Origin: Agaricus subrufescens
Taxonomy: Eukaryota; Basidiomycota; Agaricomycetes; Agaricales; Agaricaceae
Assembly (NCBI GenBank): GCA_029945375.1
Contig: CM057058.1
Span: 62,001-126,000, forward strand
DNA: 64,000 nt
Direction of reading: 5' to 3'
The position numbers and the translations under genes are program-made. Positions 13,123 through 24,100 of this stretch are shown one piece after another (positions within the stretch are counted from its first letter, which is position 1; each line of letters begins with the position of its first letter). The notes under the pieces are model-generated. The model ran no database searches, had not been told where the DNA came from, and saw only the letters and a list, made by a program, of their open reading frames with translations.

Positions 13123-15243
13123 ATGCCGTTTGCTGCCTTACTTACCACGACCGCTCCTGGTCTTGCATTAGTCTTGGTTATGTATGTATTTGGACGTGTA
13201 AGCAGGAAAAGTTCTAACGTACGTGTGTCCAATTTGACTAGCCGATTGATTAGCCTAATTTGGGTGGTTAGTTGGACCATATACCGACGATTCCGGCAAC
13301 GGGGATATTTTCAACGCGTTTAGGGTCTTTGAAGACGCTTTTTCATGGACATGAGATGATTTTGGAAGGGTATCGAAAGGTAAGGTTTCACAAATTTTAC
13401 ACTAACATAATGTAATTGTATTGATGAGAATGGACGTTAAGCATAGGGTGTTTAAGATTCCGAGATATTTCTCTTGGGCCGTGATTGTAAATGGATCCGA
13501 GTACTTGGAGGATATCCGGAAAGCTACAGATGATAAACTTTCGTTTATCGATTCTTTGAATTTGGTGAGTTACGTTTCTCTCAACACAGACCCAGAAAGG
13601 TAAACTGGTTTTTGAAGGGTGCACAATTTGATTATACAGTGAGCCCGAGTCTTCAAAAGGATTTCTTTCATATCAATGTGGTGCGAGGGAGAATGACGAA
13701 GAATATTAATGTGCGGCTTCCGGATATGCTTGAGGAGATTGATAAGGTCTTGGATAAGTTTGTGCCAACTGACGTCGATCAAGGTTCTGTCATTGATTTT
13801 GGGGTTCAGCTCCCCACTCTCGAGCTGACACTGTGAATGATTACAGATTGGGTTAGTGTGAATTGTTTTTCGTCCGTCGTTTATCTCGTTTCGAGAGTCA
13901 GTGCCCGTTTTTTTGTCGGTCCAGAGCTTAGTAAGTTTCTCGGGACATTGAAATGGAAATTTTGATTTATTAATGTTGTTTTAGGCTCGAATTCGAAGTA
14001 TACGGATATCATGGTTAGTTATACTGAGCATATAGCCAAGGGCGCTATCATTCTCAGACTTTTCCCGAAATGGTTGAAACCGTAAGCTTGAGATACTTTA
14101 AGCTCATACGCCTGAGCTATAGCACATTGATATCACAGCATCATGGCACGCATGCTATTTGATAAACGAAAGATGCAAGAAATGGAGGAGTATTTGAGGC
14201 CTTTCATACCCGACAGCCTGGAAAGTGGTACAGAACCCCCGAGTAATGGTATTCGCGTGCGTTATTCTATTTCTCGTTTAGAGATCTCGTTCAATGATTT
14301 GGATAGAACAACATGGTGACCTGGCTTTGGAATGCAGCTCCTGAGCATCATCGTACTCTTCATGATGTTGCTAGTCGAATGATCTTCATCCACTTTGCTT
14401 CAATATCCACGACTTCTGAGGTGAGTTTGCTGATTACACTTTACCGGAGCTTTACATTATCTAACTCGCTTTGCATCTTTATAGTTGTTGACTCATGTTC
14501 TCTTTAGTCTGGCGAGCTATACTTCCTATATTGAGCCGCTCAGAAAAGAGATCTCAACACTCATAGAAGAAGAAGGCTGGACTAAACTTGCGTTTGATAA
14601 AATGCGAAAGTTGGATAGTTTTATCAAGGAGACGCAAAGGGTCTATGGGTGTTCTGCTGGTCAGTCAGTCCTCTTTGCGCTTTGGGCCGATAGGGAAATA
14701 ACCTCATGATGTTATGAATAGCTGGAGAGGGCAGACTAACTATGACTGATTATAGGTTCTCGGATGGTACGTTTATACCTGAAGGGACGCAGATCGCTGT
14801 AGCGGAAAGGGCGATCAACCAAGACGAGGTGAAGAGGATCAAGATTTCTTTTGAAAGAGCCAATGCGAATGTTAATGCTCTCTTACACAACTCTTTAGCG
14901 TGTTTATGATAATCCTCTGGGATTTGATGGATTCCGGTTCGCAGATAAGGATCCTTTGAAGTGGCAAATGACTGCCTTGAATGAAGAGTACATGACATTT
15001 GGGATTGGGCGTCATGCATGGTATGCTCTATCGTCCTTATGGTGAATGTTCCTGAGACTTTTCTATAGTCCCGGACGGTTTTTTGCCATTGTACATATCA
15101 AGGCAGTCGTTTCTCGGATTTTATTGAACTACGACATCGAATTGGCTGACGGTGGCGGAAGACCGAAAGATCTGTGGTTTACGGGTGTATTCTCAGCGCC
15201 AAACAAGGACGCAAAGATCTCATTGAAGAGGAGGATTTTGTGA
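13123..15243 (+). CDS. Basidiomycete cytochrome P450 monooxygenase
   Basis: Heme-thiolate monooxygenase, anchored by an N-terminal helix (MPFAALLTTTAPGLALVLVM). Splicing about a dozen exons gives one continuous frame of roughly 500 residues. Landmarks are PTIPATGIFSTRLGSLKTLF, SFIDSLNL, FFVGPEL, the I-helix region MIFIHFASISTTSE, the K-helix ETQR, and FDGFRF. The heme loop is FGIGRHACPGRFF, split by an intron at the Cys codon. The C-terminus is NKDAKISLKRRIL. The apparent stops before the I-helix disappear when the intron 14257-14306 (donor GTGCGT) is used. The sequence style is that of the broad basidiomycete group often labelled ent-kaurene-oxidase-like, and the substrate cannot be told. 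It converges on the dehydrogenase with 36 bp between stops. Confidence 0.93.
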
Positions 15244-15279
15244 CAGTGGTATGTATTCGACGATCGTTGACTTGGGATA

Positions 15280-16397
15280 TCAAGTATCCTTGGAATTGGC
15301 GATCACTCTTTGAGCTCCAGCTAACTTCCATAATTGAGCAACGATTTCCTCCTTCCCTTTTTCGAATTTGTTCCAGGAGTCTTCGCTCCTTCCGGCGCCG
15401 ATGTGGGGTTTGCCAGAGATGAGGCCTTCCATGGTGATGGGTATAAAGTGGTCCAGAGGCATCCAGAATTTAGATAGGGCCTCTGTGGTTCCCTCCTCTG
15501 TCAAATGTTGTTTGAGTAATTGTCACAATCCAGGTGATATACTTGTATATACCATCGTGAAGTTCAGATTCTACGAGACTATTGTGAGCATAGGAGAGGT
15601 GAAAGCGTGAGCGCTTGACTATTGGTCTTTGGCGACGGGCTTTGCTTACGGAGGGATGATTTCGAGAACATTAACACCCGTTCCGGCTAATTGCGCCCGG
15701 AGCGAGAGAGCAAGGGAATGAACTGCCGCTTTTGAAGCACTATAGCTAGGAACTTGTGGCCCTGGGAAGATAGCCAATCCTGATGTAACGAGTACCAAGA
15801 ATGTTTGACGGCCTTGCGCCTGTAATTAATAGTGGTGTATCGTAACGTTGCGCTCGGGAAGATGAGCAAAGAAGTACGTACACTAAGCTTTAGTAGGTGA
15901 GGGAGGAAAACCGCGATGAGTGTGAATACGGAATGGTAGTTTACTTTCATTTCCTCCTCGATTTCTGGATATAATAAAGTTAGGCTCAATACATGATAAG
16001 TGAGCGAAATCATCTACTGTCTAGATCGATTCCTTGTGCAAAGTGAATTTCTCTCTGGATACCGGCATTGAGGATGATAGTATCTAACTTTAAACAGAGA
16101 CACAGCGCCTTTAGTCTACAGGTCTTTCGAATTTGGGAGGGGAACATGACCTACTTCTGGATACTTGGCCAAAAGCTGTTCAGCCTCTTTTTGTAACGAA
16201 GTTCTGTCGTTGCTCAAGTCCATCCGAATAGTCTCAAAGCCATCCTTTGCAAGCTCATCCAGACGTTCCTGGCGCCTTCCCGCCATTATCACTTGTGGTT
16301 TGTTGGGGAGGTCTTTGATTTTGTAACCTAAAGCGCGGCCTATACCGGCTGTGCCTCCGGTTATGAAGACGCATTTGCTGAGGTCGATTCCTGGCAT
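15280..16397 (-). CDS. Short-chain dehydrogenase/reductase
   Basis: NAD(P)-dependent oxidoreductase with a Rossmann fold. The N-terminus MPGIDLSKCVFITGGTAGIG has the TGxxxGIG nucleotide loop, followed by the AGRRQERLDEL segment; an Arg pair after the second strand often favours NADP. Downstream exons give DTIILNAGI (the NAG motif), EEEMKVNYHSVFTL and the catalytic YSASKAA, with the matching Ser in LVTSGLAIF. The tail after IIPP(L)VESELHD is about 75 residues, ending VIANSKDT. Five or so exons, and no break seen. The variable tail contains the substrate-binding part and gives no clear clue. It sits tail to tail with the P450, which fits joint oxidative chemistry on a common substrate but does not prove it. 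Confidence 0.9.
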
Positions 16398-17303
16398 TTT
16401 GTGTTAGCGTTGGGAAAGCAGAAGAGGATGCGCGGGCATTCAGGCCGTGAGTCCGTGAGTTGTTGGCTTGGGAATGTTGGTTTTAGGTCAGCCAATTTTA
16501 TGAGCATCATGACAAGATGGATTGGAAGGCAACTCCGCGTGTATTTTTGAATTTAGTTTTGGGGATACGTACCTGTCATAGGATAACAGGTCGAATTGTT
16601 AAAGTGACAGAGGGATGAGAATGTGGAGAATATTCAAGTTGGAGCATCATAGTTGACTATATATACTGCTCGATTTCAAGGGAATATTCGGGCAGTACAT
16701 GTGGTAGAAATTGGAATGCTGGAATTGTGATTGGGCAGGCAAGAATGAATCAGAGTGACATTGAAGTCTTGTCCACAATGTAGACGAAGACATATCTCAT
16801 AGCACAGTAAATCAGATTAATTTATTTTAGCACATCATTGTTCCTGGTTTGTACAAAACGATGAGTTCATAGGTGGAAACCCTATGGTTTTCTAATATTA
16901 GGAATTGATGGTCTATTTTCATTCTCACAACGCCAGTTGATCAGCCCACCCCACAAATCCATTTCCGCTGTGAATGGTTCTAGTTACTCGCTAGATTAAA
17001 TGATGGTACTAACACAACAATAGTAGGTGAAAAAGAATTTCTCTGCCTATATCTCTATCCCCTTCTTCAGACATCCCTCTGCTAACATCCAGGGTCCCCA
17101 ATCGTGGTTATGAGCTCGGGATTAAGTAATCATCGGATCAGTGATTATATAACTTAGGAGTGCTCCATGCATCGAGGCATGCTATGGCGTCAGCGGCATT
17201 TTACATCGTACATATACGCCCACTCCAAGTGCTGGGTCTAGGAACGCATCTGTTCTCTTCCTACCCACAATCAGCACTAGGGGAGGAGCTGTAACTCGTA
17301 ATC
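16398..17303. other. Divergent intergenic region
   Basis: Shared upstream region between the dehydrogenase (minus) and the phosphatase (plus). It contains TATATATAC-like sequence near 16660, but no site I can assign to either gene. Confidence 0.45.
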
Positions 17304-19076
17304 ATGCAAGGTAAAACGGGATTTCTTGGGCAGCTGCGTGTTTGGCTCTTCGCGCTGGTCTTTCTTCCTGCGACTCTTATCCTAGCTCTCTTGATTCTAT
17401 CGTCCGACGCCTCTCCGATGACCAAGAAGAGCGTTCCTCGGCTGCAAGTGCCCATGGGTATTTTGGATGGAATCGTCTTCGCCCCTTTGGAGAGCCTTCA
17501 TGGTTGGGCTCAATTTGCCCCTTTTTCGCCTGTTGACCGGTATCAGGCTCCGCCAGAGGGTTGCACTATAACGCAGGTAAAAGACTCATTATTTGATTCT
17601 AGGTTTGTCTGACATTTCTCGAGGTCAATATTGTAGGTTCTGCACATTGACATTCGGTAGTTGGCCATTCAATATGGTTATTTAGCTGAAACGACATGGC
17701 GCTCGCTTTCCTACGCTTCATGCCGGCGAACGTATCAAGAGTGCTGTAAACAAGCTCAAATCTGCAGAGGCTTATACGCGAGAAAATTTGCAGTTTCTCG
17801 AGTTTTATGAGTACAATCTTGGCTATGATGACTTAGTTCCATTTGGAGCCTTCCAGTGAGTGAACAACAAGACGGTGAAATAGGTTGGAGAGGAAATTTA
17901 CTTCATCTCTCAGGTCGTATATCGCTGGGCAGTCAGCATATGCTCGATATGGTGCGGTCTTCGATGGCGACGATGCCCTCCCTTTCGTTCGGTCGACAAG
18001 TAGCTCGCGGGTCATCGATAGTGCTCTTAATTGGACATCTGGTAGGTTTTAGCTGACTGTTCCTCTCAATGCTTACTAACATGTATGCGAGGTTTCTCTT
18101 TAGCTAGCCAAGGCCGACTCAATCCCGTGCTTTCGGTTATAATAGCTAAAAATGTAAGCCACACTCATGTACCCCTATCGTCGGTGTCTCATAACGAAAT
18201 GCTCAGGCACACGCGAATAACACCCTTGCCGACGCCGGGTGCCCTCTTGCTGGTAGTGGTGACGACAAAACGGACGTTTGGGTTGACATATATGCCACTC
18301 CGATTGCTAGCCGGCTCAATTCCGAAGCTTTGGGAATGACCTCAAATCTGACTGCGGCAAATGTCGTAGATTTGATCTCATTATGTCCGATGGACACAAT
18401 TGCGAAAGAAGAACTGAGCCAGTTTTGCAATATTTTCGAACCGGACGACTTCATTAACTTTGAATGGGGAATGAATCTCGACAAATACTATGGTACAGGG
18501 TTAGTGATCTCGCTGATCTCCCTATTTGGTCGATCAACTTAGGGTATACCGCATGCGATTAGGTACGGCCAACCCATTGGGGGTCGGGTACAAGGCGTTG
18601 GCTATGTCAACGAACTGATAGCCCGGCTCACGAACTCGCCCGTCCGAGATCATACCCAGACCAACAGAACGTTGGACTCCGATCCCGCCACTTTCCCGCT
18701 TGACCGCTCGATCTTCGCGGACTTCTCACATGATAATCAAATGGTAGCGATCTACTCTGCTTTGGGACTCTTGAATGAAAACCATGAAGTCTTGAATTTA
18801 ACTCGAGTTAATCCTGATACTGAATGGGATACTTCGGACGTAGTATCATTTTCGGCAGAGATGGTTGTTGAACGGTTATCCTGTGCGTTGGGTCCGACAG
18901 CTGGAGGACAGAAACCAGCAGATTACGTGCGGATTATGATTAATGACGCACTTCAGCCGTTAAGTTTCTGTGGTGCCGATGAAAATGGACTGTGCGAGCT
19001 GTCAAAATTTATTGAGAGCGAGTCGTACGCCAGGAATGATGGCGAAGGAGATTTTGAAAAGTGTTTTGTCAAATAG
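17304..19076 (+). CDS. Phytase-like histidine acid phosphatase (first copy)
   Basis: Hydrolyses phosphomonoesters, probably phytate, outside the plasma membrane. The hydrophobic stretch at residues about 12-33 is a signal peptide or anchor. The catalytic RHGARFPT sits directly after a 9-nt microexon (17624-17632) that supplies Val-Asn-Ile, giving TQ-VNI-LKRHGARFPT. The proton-donor motif is DFSHDN. Other family marks are YDDLVPFGAFQ, FVRSTSSRVIDSA, QGVGYVNELIARLT and the C-terminal ADYVRIMINDALQPL with CELSKFIE. Cysteines are placed as in fungal phytases. Introns at LVPFG.(Q)/S and before the RHG motif are shared with the copy at 37764, so the two are paralogues. All exons join in frame. Phytase versus general acid phosphatase cannot be settled from sequence. 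Confidence 0.92.
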
Positions 19077-20009
19077 ACTTGAGATTAGTTACATTGGTAG
19101 ACTCAATACCCTGTTTTGCGTAATTCGGAATCAATATGCTCACTTACATGACTATCTCGAGTAATTGAGATTGAGGTGTGTGTAATCATATATGGCAGTA
19201 TCAGAACTCATGGGGGTGTAGAATGGGCGCATCAAAGAGAATGTTGCTTCTGAAACTCGTACTGGTGGTCTTTCGATTACTCTGATCTTGGCACCGATAG
19301 GTGATTGAATCGTATGAGAAAGTTATAGCAAGTATTACTTGTTTCCTTTAGATAGTCAGACCTGTAGTTAATTTATTGCGAAGTCTTTTGAGTCCAGGTT
19401 ATTGAGCTAGTGTAACGTTAGATGTTAGGTAACTTCTACAGGAAGAGGCCGGTCATTATATAAGCGAGTTAGTGGTGTTACCAGGGTCCACGGTGACTTC
19501 GTCTTTTCCTGTCGTGATCACCCAAGCAGAGATTCTTTGTGCGGGTTCATCAACATGAACGACTTCAAATACTTTCTTCATCGAAACCAATCAAAAGAAC
19601 TAACGATCTGAACGGTATCCACACTATTTTTTTACTAACTTTATCACGACTAAGAGAAGCATTTCAAGTTCATAGAATGTTCTAGCTATCCAAAAAGTCT
19701 GAAGCAGCCTATCTGTGGACGTGATTATCAAACTATCAACCTTATGGGTATTTGATGTCCCCGCGTTCACACCATGCTCTGCACGAGTCTTATCTGTTCT
19801 ATAAAAAAACTTTGGGCCCCCACATGTCTTCACTCTCTCCCATTTCCCGCACCACCGTGGGGGCGTATACAATGGATAGAATCATGGGGTTCATATAATA
19901 AGTACCATCTAAGGTATCAAAGTCTCATCATATTCCCTCGCAGCTTCCAGATTAAATCAGCTCCCTCTAGGATCCGGCTTCGCCATAGACCTATTCTTTG
20001 ACTTCGGAT
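19077..20009. other. Intergenic region
   Basis: No gene recognised. It holds the 3-prime flank of the phosphatase and the promoter side of the permease, with no clear motif. Confidence 0.45.
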
Positions 20010-22214
20010 ATGTCTGAGATTGCTGAAGAGAAACGACGAGACGATGGTCATGATATTCTACGATTGAGGCGGATTCATAAAAAAGACAATGCTTTGCTTG
20101 CAAAGCTGGGGTATAAAAGTGAATTTCAAAGAGCATTCTCTGTGCGTACATCCAAAGCATTGGAGTAGAAAACAATCTTGCTAACACTCGTCCTTCAACT
20201 GTTTAGCCGTTGCATACTATAGGATTTGCGTTTAGTATAATGGGAGTGTGTGCGTCAGTTTCTACGACCTTCTCTTTCTCACTCATAACCGGTGAGCGAT
20301 GGTTTTTGTGGCATGATATGATAATAACGAAAGGGTACACTAGCGGGCCACGTAGGAATGACATTCGGCTGGATCATCCCGTCATTATTCGTCATATGCG
20401 TTGTATTGTCCCTGGCTGAACTGGCTTCCGCCATGCCGTACGCCCTTCCACCCCAACCCTAACGTCTGCATTTTCTACTCACTTTGTCCATAGGACAAGC
20501 GCAGGTCTCTACTACTTTTCTGCCAAACTCTCACCGCCTAAATACGCACCACTTATTAGTTGGATAACTGGATGGGCTAATGTGACTGGCCAGATAATGC
20601 TACTTTGCTCTATTGAATTCGTCAAGCAAGTATCTTATCTAATCTTCCTTCCCAGTCTGACACTAAGTTTCTTGTCTCTTTAATATTCAGTGCGCAAATG
20701 ATAACGACTGGTATAACTGTCGGTTCGGATGGTAACATCATCCTTGGACCCGGAGCAACATATGGTATATTACTTTGTCTCCTAGTTTCTCATACGATTG
20801 TATGTTCGGCAAATTCGAAATTTTTGGCTAGGATCTCTTTGATCACAGGTTTTGTGAACGGTAAGTCTGGCTTATCATCGGTGAAGAAATGAGAATTGAC
20901 ACTGTGCAATATTTAGTGGGTACGACAATCTCCATCGCAATTGCTCTACTCGTAAAGTCTGGGTCGGGAAGAGTTTCGGGTAAAGATGCCTTTACACTGT
21001 TGGAGAATAATTCGGGTTGGAATAGTAGTGAGTACAACACACTGAGTGACATTCTCCTTCAGCTGATGTTTTGTTTTCTAGATGGATGGGCTTTCATTAT
21101 GTCTTTTACGTCTGCGATGTGGATTCTCACAGGATGTGCGCTTTATTCAGTTTTCTACGGTTTTGTTTCCTCAATCGCGTCTCAGATGATGCAGCTGCAC
21201 ATATATCAGAGGAAATCTCATACGCCGAAAAAGCTGCTCCTCTGGCTATGATCACTGGCGTTCTAGGAACGGAAATTCTTGGGTTCTTCTTATTGATCGG
21301 GGCCTCATTCGCGTCTACCTCAGTCCAAAAGCTCATTAATACGGATTTGAGTTTACCAATGGGACAAGTTTACTTAGATACCTTAGGGAAGAAGGGTATG
21401 CTGGCTGTTTGGAGCTTATGCATTGCCGTTCAGGTGAGTCAACTGAATAGATTGCCACACGCGGATTACTCATGGATGATTTCAAGTGGGTGAATGGTGT
21501 GACACAAGGGGTAGATGCTTCTCGTGTTACGTTTGCTTTGGCTAGGGACAATGGCCTTCCAGGTTCTAGGTGGTGGAAACAAATTCATCCGAAGACTAAA
21601 ACACCCGTTCACGCTGTTTGGCTAGTCATGTCCCTTTCAGCCGTTATTGGATTCCTTGTTTGGAGTGATACTGCATTATCGTCTCTTGCTGGGTGAGGCA
21701 TCATATCTCTCAAACTTGTATAGATTGAGCGCTAATAATGAGTTTAGAGCGACCGTTGTTAGCTTGTATTCATCATATGCTATACCCATACTTCTTCGTA
21801 TAACATACGCGTATGACTCTTTCAAACCTGGCTATTTCAGTTTGGGCAGGTGGTCTAGATTAATTGGCAGTATTGCTGCATTATGGGCGGTCTTTGTGGG
21901 AGTAGTGTTATTGTTCCCGTTGAATCCTAATATCAAAACTTCAGCGGATATGAGTAAGTGCATCATTCATGGCGTCTTTCTTTTTCTGAATGTCGGGTTC
22001 TTCAGATTACGCCGTTGTGATTGTTATGGCAGTGTTTATACTTTCAGCATTGTCGTGGATCACATCAGCGCGCAAATGGTTCCATGGTCCTGTACCAAAT
22101 ATCACGAGAGATGAAGTGGATAGAGTCACGGGCGAGGCTAGAGCTGAGGTGCTTGAAGAAGGAGGTGAAGTGTATGAGAAGCAAAGTAGTTTAGAAGAGA
22201 AGGAACGCTATTGA
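20010..22214 (+). CDS. APC-superfamily amino acid/GABA/choline-type permease
   Basis: Plasma-membrane or organelle transporter of amino acids or related amines, about 12 helices. It starts MSEIAEEKRRDDGHDILRLR with a soluble N-tail. Membrane exons include TIGFAFSIMGVCASVSTTFS, WIIPSLFVICVVLSLAELAS, AMPTSAGLYYFSAKLSPPKY and the cytosolic-loop hallmark YDAAAHISEEISYAEKAAPL, typical of the fungal ACT group (Uga4, Hnm1, Bio5). Later exons join through QWVNGVTQGVDASRVTFALA and PGSRWWKQIHPKTKTPVHAV. The C-tail is hydrophilic and Glu-rich (EVLEEGGEVYEKQSSLEEKE). About ten short introns, no break seen. The substrate is not predictable; GABA or choline is likeliest by family. Confidence 0.9.
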
Positions 22215-24100
22215 GTGATTGAACTGTTTTAGCATGAATGGCTGGGTATCACTGAGTACACCCGACTGATACATGAGTTTTTTTGTAAAAGACAGTGTTG
22301 CGTTGGATTCATGCCGTTTGATTTTCGTCGTTTATGAAATCACAAGCTGATCTGAAACAATCGATATCCGAAGCCCGAGCCATACTTCCCAGACGAGGAA
22401 CGATCCCTTGAGAGATTACTGCGAGAACTCTCACCAGTTCATTTCCTTCAAAGGTATACGCTTTACCCGAACTATATATAGTTTGCGAACCCAGGCACGC
22501 AGTGTGATAGTGGCGGCAGTTGCTCGACTTTGACGTACTGTGTAATGTCATATACATCGTGGATATCCACATGGAAATCCGAGTGCCTGGTGGCGGATAG
22601 TGGCCTGGCGTGAGAATCGCAGGTGACAATTTGTAATTGAGAGGCAATTGAGTGGATTGGTTGTTGGAACTGACTAGCTGAAACAGATGTCGATTTGTAA
22701 AATGAACGGAATCTCATTGACGAGCGGGTCGACCCGGCCTCAAAACCCGGATCAAAGAGATGACATCATACGCGGCAGTCACTCCTTGTGCTACATCGGG
22801 CGGCGGTGAGTGAGTTGACTCAATTAAACCTATAAGTTTGGACAGGTTGTCTATTTGTCTCATCCCCTCCCGAAATCTATGGTTGAACTCATCATGAAAG
22901 AATTTAAATCATCGATTGAGAAATTCGGTGCGTCCATGATAGCCATCCGATTACAGCGGTCCTCGTGAGCCCCAGCTCGGGCAGCACTAACACTAATTAA
23001 AAACACGCGGACTCCTTGACGAGAGCCCGGATCACGAAGACCTACTGTATTTATTAGATTTTAGCCTACCTTTTTACTAGATTAAACTTGGTCGGCCCTG
23101 CGAGTGCCACCATTTAAGTTGGTCATCTCGGCAATAAACGATTCGTTGGATAAAATAATGGAGTTCATGCTCCTATTAGAGTGCACCAAGGGGCACTGAG
23201 CAGTGTTCAACGGATAAGAGCAAGTTAGACACAATTTTTTATTAGTATGGCCGGTTTACTTCCAAATCCCAACATCTTGTCAGGTGGGAGCCCTTACTTA
23301 CTCTCGAAATCAGATGGCTATTTCAACTTTGCTCCTGGAGGGCGCTAATGACGGATGTCAGCTGTGGTTAAATTGTTCGCTAATGCAAATATACGCACCC
23401 TGACAGGGCCAGATATGGTTATTTTTCGCTGTCCTTCAGCTTAAACCTCTGCGGCTGGTTTCTTGAAGAGTGTTCTGATTGCATCGCACTTCAAGCTCTG
23501 TCCTATTTTATCAACGAGTGTTCATGAAGATAAATGGGCTCGAGTTGGTCCTAGACTTTAGACCCAGGCTTGCGTATCCAGGGCGGACGTCGCTATTCCA
23601 CTCGGAGGAAACCCGCGTAGTGCCTCTCCAACCCGTGTGGATCATCAAGGATGGTCTTTACCAATCGGCACTTCTTTTCTCTCCGAGTGCCATATGACGG
23701 TGACCCTGAAAATTCTACAGTAAAATAGATTGGTGATATCTACTTTTTGGCCGATCTACATAATCAGAGAAGAGCAGCCTTTTCATTTGAGTCCGAGTAT
23801 GTAACCAAGGGGTCCATCGAAGCAGTAACAACGAGGGCTTTACGTATACATGGCCCCGACGGCGGTGGTTGATCCTTATCGAAAGCGGGCCAGAGTTGGA
23901 AAATTCATCATGCAGGACTGTGTCTCCGGGGAACAATGATGAAAGGATGTGGAGTTGTTGGGAATAATTTATTTGACCCGATGACAAGTACATAAGGACA
24001 GGAGATGTGGGTCTGCAGTGATTACGCAGAGTAGAACGTTTGATAGCCCGCACGTGCCCGCCCGGCTCCCTTCCCACCGACCACGACAGTCCCGGGCGCC
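22215..24100. other. Intergenic region
   Basis: About 1.9 kb without a supportable gene. Short open frames on both strands have no recognisable domain. The last few hundred bases are the upstream region of the polarity scaffold gene. Confidence 0.45.

Noticed and set aside
14281..14340. Apparent stops suggesting a dead P450 before the I-helix
   Set aside because: Using donor GTGCGT at 14257 and acceptor ending 14306 gives NGIR-NNMVTWLWNAAPEHH, the normal family reading, so the gene is intact.
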